From assembly GCA_963813315.1 (NCBI GenBank), contig CAWEYO010000017.1:62001-126000 (forward strand): a DNA stretch of 64,000 nt, written 5' to 3'. Made by a program: the position numbers and the translations under genes. The DNA comes from CAWEYO01 sp963813315 (GTDB lineage: Bacteria; Pseudomonadota; Alphaproteobacteria; Rhizobiales; Rhizobiaceae). The notes beneath the pieces were generated by a model, which did not search any database, was not told the DNA's origin, and saw only the letters and a list, made by a program, of their open reading frames with translations. This document shows positions 57,489 through 64,000 of this stretch, in pieces (position 1 is the stretch's first letter; each line of letters begins with the position of its first letter).

Positions 57489-58068
57489 GACCCACCCGGT
57501 GGTTACCCAAGCCACTCTGGTCAAGAAAGCGGCGCCAAAGAGTGACTACAAGCCCTCGGAGGTGTCTCCGCAGCGGCGTGTGCAGCGACGCCATACGATG
57601 CGGCTCTGGTCGGTCCGGCATTCGCGTGCGCTGGAATGGTTCTATGGCAGGTTCGCCGACATGTTCCTGCTGCTCCACCCGGTTTGGAAAGGCATCGGCT
57701 ACGGGCGCGCAGAGGCGCCGGTGAAATTCATCGAAAAGCACGTCAAGGGCTTCATGTTCGACTGCCGCATGTGCGGTCAATGCGTGCTCTCGTCAACCGG
57801 CATGTCCTGCCCGATGAACTGCCCGAAGCAGCTCAGGAACGGCCCGTGCGGCGGTGTCCGCGCCAACGGCAATTGCGAGGTTGAGCCGGATATGCCCTGC
57901 GTCTGGGTCAAGGCCTGGGAGGGCTCGCGCAACATGGTCAAAGGCGATGCCATTTTGACCGTGCAGAAACCCGTCGACCAATCGTTGCGCGAGACGTCGG
58001 CCTGGCTGCGGGTGACGGCACTTGCCGCGGCAGAGCGTGAAAAGGCAAAGGCGGTAAGACCAGCATGA
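57481..58068 (+). CDS. MTHFR C-terminal-domain Fe-S protein (PF12225)
   Basis: A 195-residue protein of the methylene-tetrahydrofolate reductase C-terminal family. Eight cysteines at 95, 98, 101, 110, 114, 123, 132 and 140 (FDCRMCGQC, GMSCPMNCPK, GPCGG, GNC, MPC) could hold two iron-sulfur clusters. In acetogens this type of protein (MetV) partners with MetF and passes electrons to or from it. The stop overlaps the metF start (ATGA). The pairing suggests a MetFV-like reductase able to run towards methylene-THF. Confidence 0.9.
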   Translation: MSETHPVVTQATLVKKAAPKSDYKPSEVSPQRRVQRRHTMRLWSVRHSRALEWFYGRFADMFLLLHPVWKGIGYGRAEAPVKFIEKHVKGFMFDCRMCGQCVLSSTGMSCPMNCPKQLRNGPCGGVRANGNCEVEPDMPCVWVKAWEGSRNMVKGDAILTVQKPVDQSLRETSAWLRVTALAAAEREKAKAVRPA

Positions 58069-59166
58069 ATGAGATCCGTCCCCGGCAGCGCGACGAACAT
58101 CCCGACGGTCTCCACCTGCCGCTTGACCCGCAGCCAGGCCATTCCTCGCGCGGCCGGCTTGAGCGCGTGCTGCGGCGCGGCGAGTTCGCCGTGACGGCCG
58201 AACTCAATCCGCCGGATAGCGCCAATCCGGAAGATGTCTACGACAGGGCCAGGATTTTCGACGGCTGGGTCGACGGCGTCAACGCGGTCGATGCGTCCGG
58301 CGCAAACTGCCACATGTCGTCGGTCGGCATCTGCGCGCTGCTCACCCGCATGGGCTACGCGCCAATCATGCAGATTTCCTGCCGGGACAAGAACCGCATT
58401 GCCATCCAGGGAGACGTGCTCGGCGCGGCAGCGATGGGCGTCGCCAACATACTGTGCCTGACGGGCGACGGCGTGCAGGCCGGCGACCAGCCGGGCGCCA
58501 AGCCCGTCTTCGATTTCGAACTCGATGACGCTGCTCGAGACGATTCGGATCATGCGCGACAACGGCAAATTCCTGTCCGGCCGCAAGCTGTCGACGCCGC
58601 CGGAAGTCTTCCTCGGCGCCGCGATCAATCCTTTCGCTCCGCCCTTCGACTACCGTCCGCACCGGCTCGGCAAGAAGATCGCCGCCGGCGCGCAATTCGT
58701 GCAGAGCCAGTATTGCTTCGATGTGCCGATGTTCCGCACCTACATGGAGCGGATCCGCGACCTTGGCTACACCGAGAAATGCTTCGTGATGTGCGGCGTC
58801 GGCCCTCTCGCCTCGGCGAAGACCGCAAAATGGATCCGCTCGAACGTTCCCGGCATCCATATCCCCGACGCCGTCATCAAGCGGCTGGAAGGTGCTGAGG
58901 ACCAGAAAAAGGAAGGCAAGCAGCTCTGCATCGACATCATCAACGAGGTGAAGGAGATACCCGGCGTGTCCGGCGTCCATGTGATGGCCTACCGCCAGGA
59001 AGAGTACGTCGCCGAAATCGTCGATGAATCGGGTGTTCTGAAGGGACGGCGGCCCTGGAAGCGCGAAATGCGGCGCGACGACCAACTCGTCGCCGACCGG
59101 CTGGACCACTTGCTGCATGACGACGTAACCGAAACGCAGACTGACATGGTCAAAACCGCCCATTGA
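58065..59166 (+). CDS. metF: Methylenetetrahydrofolate reductase, one frameshift
   Basis: A MetF-type flavoprotein of about 366 residues, interconverting methylene-THF and methyl-THF. The N-terminal part opens MNEIRPRQRDEHPDGLHLPL and has EFAVTAELNPPDSANPEDVY and SCRDKNRIAIQGDVLGAAAM. After an extra A near 58525 the other frame continues MTLLETIRIMRDNGKFLSGR, INPFAPPFDYRPHRLGKKIA and FVQSQYCFDVPMF. It is coupled to the Fe-S protein before it. A second, methionine-pathway metF may exist elsewhere; context suggests this one serves methyl oxidation or the methyl-transfer system. Confidence 0.9.
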
Positions 59167-59207
59167 GCCCTTGCCGGCAATCATTTGCTTGCCTGAAATC
59201 AGATAAC

Positions 59208-59229
59208 GATATAAAGAAGTCTTTATATC
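59208..59229. promoter_or_regulatory. 22-bp perfect dyad operator upstream of the methyl-THF methyltransferase
   Basis: GATATAAAG-AAGT-CTTTATATC, with 9-base arms pairing at every position around a 4-base centre. It lies 14 bp upstream of the ATG at 59244, so it overlaps the likely start of transcription or the leader. The half-sites match the dyad at 48623-48644 before bmt. Confidence 0.75.
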
Positions 59230-59243
59230 ATACGGAGAGTTTC

Positions 59244-60248
59244 ATGACCCGCACGATCGTCGCCTCTGCGAGCAGGGAAATAATCATCGGCTTTGACCGG
59301 CCCTTCTGTGTGATCGGCGAACGCATCAATCCGACCGGGCGCAAGAAACTTGCCGCCGAAATGATTGCCGGCAATTTTGACACGGTCAGGAAGGATGCGC
59401 TCGAACAGGCCGCGGCTGGCGCGACGATGCTCGATGTCAACGCCGGAGTGACCGCCGTGGACCCGAATGCAACCGAGCCCGCGCTCCTCGTTCAGACTTT
59501 GGAGATCGTCCAGAACCTGGTCGACTTGCCGCTTTCGATCGACAGCTCGGTGACGGCGGCCATCGAGGCCGCACTGAAGGTCGCGAAGGGACGCCCGCTG
59601 GTGAACTCCGTCACGGGCGAAGAGGAAAAGCTTGAAGCGATCCTGCCACTCGTCAAGAAGTACAACGTGCCGGTCGTCGCGATCTCTAACGACGAAACCG
59701 GCATTTCGATGGATCCGGATGTCCGCTTTGCAGTGGCAAAGAAGATCGTCCAGCGCGCCGCCGACTACGGCATTCCGGCGCATGACATCGTCGTCGATCC
59801 ACTGGTCATGCCGATTGGCGCGCTAGGCGATGCCGGCCGCCAGGTCTTCGCGCTGCTTCGCCGTCTGCGCGAGGAGCTGAAGGTCAACACCACTTGCGGA
59901 CTCTCCAACATCTCCTTCGGCCTGCCGCACCGGCACGGTATCAACGGCGCCTTCATCCCGATGGTGATCGGCGCCGGCATGACGTCGGCAATCATGAACC
60001 CTTGCCGCCCGCAGGAAATGGAGGCCGTGCGCGGCGCCAATGTGCTTGCCGGCACCGACGAAAACTGCACAACGTGGATCAAGACCTACAAGGACTACAA
60101 GTCAGCCGAAGGCGGCCATACGGCGACGCCGGCGCCTGTCGCCGTCAATGCGCCGGGTGAAGGCGCTGCCGGCGGCGGGCGCCGCCGCGGCGGCCGCGAA
60201 GCGAGAACTCGCTCGGGGCTGATTGGAGTGTCCGGCAAGACGATATGA
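59244..60248 (+). CDS. Methyltetrahydrofolate:corrinoid methyltransferase (pterin-binding TIM barrel)
   Basis: A 334-residue pterin-binding protein of the AcsE/MtgA/MtvA class. It moves methyl groups between a corrinoid protein and tetrahydrofolate. The pterin site is GERINPTGRKKLAAEM with MLDVNAG (Asp/Asn), then LSIDSS, VNSVTGEE, VDPLVMPIGA and LSNISFGLPHR. The C-terminal tail is Pro/Ala-rich, then GGGRRRGGREARTR (310-323), unlike characterised members. It has a CGGAGAG Shine-Dalgarno and a perfect dyad operator just upstream. Its stop overlaps the next start (ATGA). Confidence 0.93.
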   Translation: MTRTIVASASREIIIGFDRPFCVIGERINPTGRKKLAAEMIAGNFDTVRKDALEQAAAGATMLDVNAGVTAVDPNATEPALLVQTLEIVQNLVDLPLSIDSSVTAAIEAALKVAKGRPLVNSVTGEEEKLEAILPLVKKYNVPVVAISNDETGISMDPDVRFAVAKKIVQRAADYGIPAHDIVVDPLVMPIGALGDAGRQVFALLRRLREELKVNTTCGLSNISFGLPHRHGINGAFIPMVIGAGMTSAIMNPCRPQEMEAVRGANVLAGTDENCTTWIKTYKDYKSAEGGHTATPAPVAVNAPGEGAAGGGRRRGGREARTRSGLIGVSGKTI

Positions 60249-62311
60249 ACCCGCAACCGATCATCAAGGACCCGCTCGTCCTCTTCATGCCCTCCGGCAA
60301 GCGCGGACGGTTTGCGGTAGGAACGCCTGTGCTGGACGCCGCGCGTTCGCTCGGCATCTATGTCGAAAGCGTATGCGGCGGGCGGGCAACATGCGGGCGC
60401 TGCCAGGTAGAGGTGCAGGAGGGCAATTTCGCCAAGCACAAGATCGTCTCGTCGGTCAACCACCTCTCGGAGCGCGGCCCCAAGGAGTTGCGTTACGCCT
60501 CCGTGCGTGAGCTGCCCCAGAGGCGCCGCCTTTCCTGCTCGGCGCAAATCCTCGGCGACCTCGTCATTGACGTGCCGCAGGACACCGTCATTAACGCGCA
60601 GGTCGTGCGGAAAGCGGCGAGCGACCGCGTCATCGAGCGCAACGCGGCCGTTCAGCTCTGCTATGTCGAAGTGGACGAGCCGGACATGCACAAGCCGCTT
60701 GGTGATCTCGATCGCCTGAAAGCGATGCTGGAAAAGGATTGGGGCTGGAGGGATCTCCTGATTGCTCCGCACCTCATTCCCCAAGTGCAGGGTATCCTGC
60801 GCAAGGGCAATTGGGGCGTCACCGCCGCGATCCACCGCGACATGGATTCCTCGCGTCCTTTCATCGTCAGCCTGTGGCCCGGACTGAAGAACGAGGCATA
60901 CGGAATCGCCTGCGACATCGGTTCGACGACGATTGCCATGCACCTCGTTTCCTTGCTGTCGGGTCGGGTCGCGGCATCTTCGGGCACCTCGAACCCTCAG
61001 ATTCGCTTCGGCGAGGATCTGATGAGCCGCGTCTCCTATATCATGATGAACCCCGACGGGCGCGAGTCGATGACCAAGGCGGTGCGCGAGGCCGTCAACG
61101 CGCTGATCGGCAAGGTCTGCGAGGAAGGCAACGTCGACCGCCACGACATTCTGGACGCTGTGTTCGTCGGAAATCCGATCATGCACCACCTGTTTCTTGG
61201 CATCGATCCGACCGAACTCGGCCAGGCGCCCTTCGCGCTCGCGGTTTCCGGCGCGCTGCAATACTGGGCGCATGAGATCGGTATTCACGTCAATCGCGGT
61301 GCGAGGCTCTATACGCTGCCCTGCATTGCAGGGCATGTCGGCGCGGACGCCGCCGGTGCGACTCTGTCGGAGGGCCCCGATCGGCAGGACAGGATGATGC
61401 TGCTTGTCGATGTGGGCACCAACGCCGAGATCGTGCTTGGCAACAAGGACCGGGTTGTCGCGGCTTCTTCGCCGACAGGGCCGGCCTTCGAGGGCGCCGA
61501 GATCTCCTCCGGTCAGCGCGCCGCTCCCGGCGCGATCGAGCGTGTCCGCATCGATCCAGAGACGCTGGAGCCGAAGTTTCGGGTCATCGGCGTCGACCAA
61601 TGGTCGGACGAGCCGGCATTCGCCGAGGCTGTGGCCGCTGTGGGCGTCACCGGGATTTGCGGCTCCGCCATCATAGAGGTCGTCGCGGAAATGTATCTGT
61701 CGGGGATCATTTCGGAGGACGGAGTGGTGGATGGTTCGATGGCGGCGAAGAGCCCCCGTATCATCCAGAACGGGCGCACATTCTCCTACCTCCTCCATGC
61801 CGGCGAACCCCGCATCACGGTCACCCAGAACGATGTACGCGCAATCCAGCTCGCCAAGGCAGCACTCTATGCCGGAGTGAAGCTGCTGATGGAAAAGCAG
61901 GGCATTGAAGAGGTGGACACCATCCGTTTCGCGGGCGCGTTCGGCTCCTTTATCGATCCCAAGTACGCGATGGTTCTCGGCCTCGTTCCCGACTGCGATC
62001 TGGCGGAGGTGAAGGCTGTGGGCAATGCGGCCGGAACCGGTGCGCTGATGGCGCTGCTCAACCGCAACCATCGCCGCGAAATCGAGCTGACCGTCGGCCG
62101 GATCGAGAAGATCGAGACTGCGCTGGAGCCGCATTTCCAGCAGCTCTTCATCGACGCCATGGCGCTGCCCAACAAGGTCGACCCGTTCCCGAAGCTTGCC
62201 GCGCAGGTCAAGCTGCCGCCGCGCAAGGGTCTATCCGAAGGCGCAGACACTGGTGGCGCTGCACCCCGCCGCCGCTCGCGGGAAGAACGGGCGGCACGGC
62301 GAAAAGGCTAA
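60245..62311 (+). CDS. Reductive activator of corrinoid enzymes (RACE, RamA-like; DUF4445)
   Basis: A 688-residue ASKHA-superfamily protein that uses ATP to re-reduce Co(II) corrinoid to the active Co(I) form. The N-terminal [2Fe-2S] ferredoxin domain has Cys44, Cys50, Cys53 and Cys98 (CGGRATCGRC ... LSCSA). The middle linker is followed by the actin-like fold: ACDIGSTTIAMHL, FVGNPIMHHLFLG, LLVDVGTNAEIVLGNKDR, AFEGAEISSGQRAAPGAIE and RFAGAFGSFIDPKYAMVLGL. The tail PRRRSREERAARRKG is basic. It is coupled to the methyltransferase gene. Presence of a RACE argues that Co(I) oxidation occurs and the system is truly corrinoid-based. Confidence 0.94.
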   Translation: MNPQPIIKDPLVLFMPSGKRGRFAVGTPVLDAARSLGIYVESVCGGRATCGRCQVEVQEGNFAKHKIVSSVNHLSERGPKELRYASVRELPQRRRLSCSAQILGDLVIDVPQDTVINAQVVRKAASDRVIERNAAVQLCYVEVDEPDMHKPLGDLDRLKAMLEKDWGWRDLLIAPHLIPQVQGILRKGNWGVTAAIHRDMDSSRPFIVSLWPGLKNEAYGIACDIGSTTIAMHLVSLLSGRVAASSGTSNPQIRFGEDLMSRVSYIMMNPDGRESMTKAVREAVNALIGKVCEEGNVDRHDILDAVFVGNPIMHHLFLGIDPTELGQAPFALAVSGALQYWAHEIGIHVNRGARLYTLPCIAGHVGADAAGATLSEGPDRQDRMMLLVDVGTNAEIVLGNKDRVVAASSPTGPAFEGAEISSGQRAAPGAIERVRIDPETLEPKFRVIGVDQWSDEPAFAEAVAAVGVTGICGSAIIEVVAEMYLSGIISEDGVVDGSMAAKSPRIIQNGRTFSYLLHAGEPRITVTQNDVRAIQLAKAALYAGVKLLMEKQGIEEVDTIRFAGAFGSFIDPKYAMVLGLVPDCDLAEVKAVGNAAGTGALMALLNRNHRREIELTVGRIEKIETALEPHFQQLFIDAMALPNKVDPFPKLAAQVKLPPRKGLSEGADTGGAAPRRRSREERAARRKG

Positions 62312-62401
62312 AGTGCGGCGCGGCTGCAACGCGCTTTAGGCTATTGTTTTTGTTCATGTCGTTGTCCCAAAACCGCTACGCACTTTTGGGCGACATGAAA
62401 T
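62311..62401. repeat. Family C composite repeat, single right module
   Basis: AAAGTGCGGCGCGGCTGCAACGCGCTTTAGG, then TTCATGTCGTTGTCCC ... TTTTGGGCGACATGAA. The left hairpin is less perfect than at 24171. It starts at the RACE stop codon. Confidence 0.8.
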
Positions 62402-62767
62402 TTGACTAAGGGTGTGTTGGGATTGGGTTTGGAGAGACCAGACGCGCCGGCTGAGATGGCCGGCAGGCCAGAGGGGGGCAACGTAGGGCGCTTTCCTTGA
62501 CGAAGGGCCGGCATGGAGGTGCGCCATGCCGCATGACGTCGGTCCCGAACGCAATGAGGCCGACCGTATCGTGGAGACGCCGGCGGGACAGCGCCCCCCT
62601 CTGTCCTGCCGGACATCTCCCCCGCAAGGGGGGAGATCGGCCGTCATCAATGCCTCGCTAGCCCCCGCGAGGTCCCGGCATGGACCCTCGGTCAAGCTGG
62701 TCAAGCCCGAGGATGAAGAAGTGAAGAGCGCTCAATTCTGAAACGAACCTCTGGTTCAGGACGTCGC
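62402..62767. other. Repeat-rich intergenic region between RACE and LysR genes
   Basis: A truncated start of the 140-bp element (GTGTGTTGGGATTGGG, 62412) and two family F pieces are seen: GGCCGGCAGGCCAGAGGGGGG at about 62459-62479, and CCCCCCTCTGTCCTGCCGG ... CTCCCCCGCAAGGGGGGAG at 62596-62630. No gene is recognised; the two genes on its sides end here convergently. Confidence 0.65.
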
Positions 62768-63667
62768 TCAGAACCTGCCGGTTTCCCTGAAAGCCTCGAA
62801 TGTCGCACGAATATGGTCCGCGGCGGCCTTGACGGGCGCCTGGGCGTCAGGGGCGATCAGCATCGCGAGGCTATAGTCACCGATCACAGGCATGCCGTGC
62901 TTCGGCCCCAGTTCGATCATATCGCCGGTGATGAAGGATTTCGGCAGCGGCGCGACGGCGAGATCGGCCATGATCGCCGCGCGCTGGCCGGCCGTGTGGG
63001 CGCTCATATAGGCGATGCGGTAGTTGCGCCCGTCACGGCCGAGCGCCTCGATCGCGCCGGCCCGCCAGGCGCATCCTTCCTCCCACACCGACACAGGCAG
63101 CGGCTCCCGCATATGCGCACAGCCGCCCTTGGCTCCCGCCCAGACGATCGGTTCTGTGAGAAGAATCTCGGCTCCGGCGGCATCCGCCTTGCACGAATTG
63201 GTAAGCAGCGTGATGTCGAGCGTGCGATCGTCCATGCGGCGGCGCAGATTGCTGCTCTGGTCGATGATGACGTCAACCGCGATCGATGGATGCGACTGTG
63301 CAAAGCGCTTCAAAACGTTGGGCAGGATGCGCTCGCCGAAGTCGTCGGGGGAACCGAGCCGCACGACACCGGTGATGTCCGGGATGATGAATTTCGACAC
63401 TGCTTCGCGGTTGACCGCAAGCATTCGCCGGGCATAGCCCAGCAGCATTTCACCGTCAGTTGTCAGCGTCACCGAACGCGCATCGCGAGCGAAAACAGTC
63501 CGGCCGAGTATGTCTTCCAGTTTCTTGATTTGCATGGAAACCGCGGAGGGCGTGCGGAAAACGGCGTTGGCGGCTGTGGTGAAGCTTCCGGTCTCGGCAA
63601 TCGCAACGAAAGTGCGCAGCACATCGAGATCGAGCAGCGGCAATGGATGATTGAGTGGAGCACTCAT
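62768..63667 (-). CDS. LysR-family transcriptional regulator (LrhA-like)
   Basis: A 299-residue LysR regulator. The N-terminal winged HTH spans about residues 13-72 (LDLDVLRTFVAIAETGSFTT, VSMQIKKLEDILGRTVFARD). The C-terminal part is a type 2 periplasmic-binding-like effector domain with IDQSSNLRRRMDDRTLDITL. It resembles LrhA/HexA-type members. The effector is unknown. It is divergent from the DUF1127 gene with 126 bp between them, so it may control that gene. Confidence 0.92.
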   Translation of the reverse strand: MSAPLNHPLPLLDLDVLRTFVAIAETGSFTTAANAVFRTPSAVSMQIKKLEDILGRTVFARDARSVTLTTDGEMLLGYARRMLAVNREAVSKFIIPDITGVVRLGSPDDFGERILPNVLKRFAQSHPSIAVDVIIDQSSNLRRRMDDRTLDITLLTNSCKADAAGAEILLTEPIVWAGAKGGCAHMREPLPVSVWEEGCAWRAGAIEALGRDGRNYRIAYMSAHTAGQRAAIMADLAVAPLPKSFITGDMIELGPKHGMPVIGDYSLAMLIAPDAQAPVKAAADHIRATFEAFRETGRF

Positions 63668-63793
63668 CGGTTTTGCTCTTCAATTTTTCTTAACGAGTTG
63701 ATCATTTCATTTCGTTTGATTGAACACCAATCCTGCGAGATAGTCAACATGCGGATTGGAAATGAGCCACCGCAAACCAAAGGGAGAAAGACA

Positions 63794-63964
63794 ATGTCAG
63801 TCTATTCAGCCTTGACTTACCTGGCCACCGAGTGGCGCACGGCCCGCGAAGAGGCGCGTACCCGTCGCATCATCGACTCGCTGCCGGCGGAAATCCAGAA
63901 GGACATAGGATGGCCGGACAGCCACTCGATCCGGCTGGCAGCACGTCGTCGCGGCCGCGCCTGA
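63794..63964 (+). CDS. DUF1127 small basic protein
   Basis: A 56-residue DUF1127 (YjiS-like) protein: MSVYSALTYLATEWRTAREE, then RRIIDSLPAEIQKDIGWP, ending in an Arg-rich RLAARRRGRA. The conserved core is LPxxxxxDIG. Some alphaproteobacterial members of 50 residues or so affect phosphate uptake and RNA stability. The Shine-Dalgarno is AGGGAGAAAG. The pairing with a divergent LysR gene is common in Rhizobiales. Confidence 0.9.
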   Translation: MSVYSALTYLATEWRTAREEARTRRIIDSLPAEIQKDIGWPDSHSIRLAARRRGRA

Positions 63965-64000
63965 TGAAGACGCATATGAGCGACGTTGCGGCGTGTTTCA

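Noticed and set aside
60095..62134. 679-codon reverse frame
   Set aside because: Mirror of the RACE gene, whose ferredoxin and ASKHA motifs are unmistakable; the reverse translation has no recognisable domain.

Overview
The window is a high-GC, densely coded bacterial chromosome segment that reads as an alphaproteobacterium of the order Rhizobiales (Mesorhizobium/Phyllobacteriaceae-like). The evidence is the gene order purC-purS-purQ-purL-bolA-grxD, the F1-ATPase zeta inhibitor (DUF1476), class II DAHP synthase, a sufB-cupin-sufCDS-sufT-sufA operon with an Irr-type ICE box, a LysR/DUF1127 pair, and several families of short palindromic intergenic repeats. This placement is inferred from gene content; no rRNA or tRNA gene was seen.

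Layout. 1-5 kb: MoxR ATPase with a CoxE-like VWA gene running off the left edge, a RutF-like flavin reductase, an amino-acid-type periplasmic binding protein and a P1 (DmpA) peptidase. 5-15.5 kb: de novo purine genes purB, purC, purS, purQ, purL, interleaved with a VOC protein, an RBBP9-type hydrolase, an HpcH/HpaI aldolase and the zeta subunit, then BolA and the CGFS glutaredoxin. 15.5-28 kb: Bcr/CflA exporter, ttcA, SELENBP1/methanethiol oxidase-like protein with a membrane partner, nadE, a broken tag, DUF1003, DedA, dgkA, two GFA-family proteins, class II DAHP synthase and TfoX-N. 27.9-35.6 kb: the SUF iron-sulfur assembly operon, read leftward from a cysteine desulfurase. 35.7-45 kb: alpha/beta hydrolase, anmK, tyrS, a YhdP/AsmA-like giant protein, Bcp, a CinA-like protein and a universal stress protein. 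45.5-48.5 kb: a secreted RTX calcium-binding protein.

48.6-62.3 kb is the most interesting part: a corrinoid-dependent methyl-transfer module in an apparently aerobic organism. It holds a Bmt-type homocysteine S-methyltransferase, a non-pyrrolysine MttB-family methyltransferase, a cognate corrinoid protein, a DUF1638 protein, a small 'virulence factor' family protein, an eight-cysteine MTHFR C-terminal protein, MetF, a methyl-THF:corrinoid methyltransferase and a RACE (RamA-like) reactivase. A plausible flow is quaternary or tertiary amine methyl -> Co(I) corrinoid -> THF -> methylene-THF, or -> homocysteine. Two genes share an identical-layout 22-bp dyad operator, and four of the enzymes carry Arg/Gly-rich tails. 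The window ends with a LysR regulator divergent from a DUF1127 gene.

Sequence quality is uneven. Genes from about 28.6 to 36.1 kb, tyrS (38.3-38.6 kb), the RTX gene (45.7-47.9 kb), bmt, anmK and metF contain single-base indels that break otherwise full-length conserved proteins; these look like sequencing or assembly errors. Coordinates for those genes give the whole span of the conserved protein. Several genes too short for routine ORF calling were recovered by hand: an entericidin-like lipoprotein, a 25-residue membrane peptide and the edge gene.
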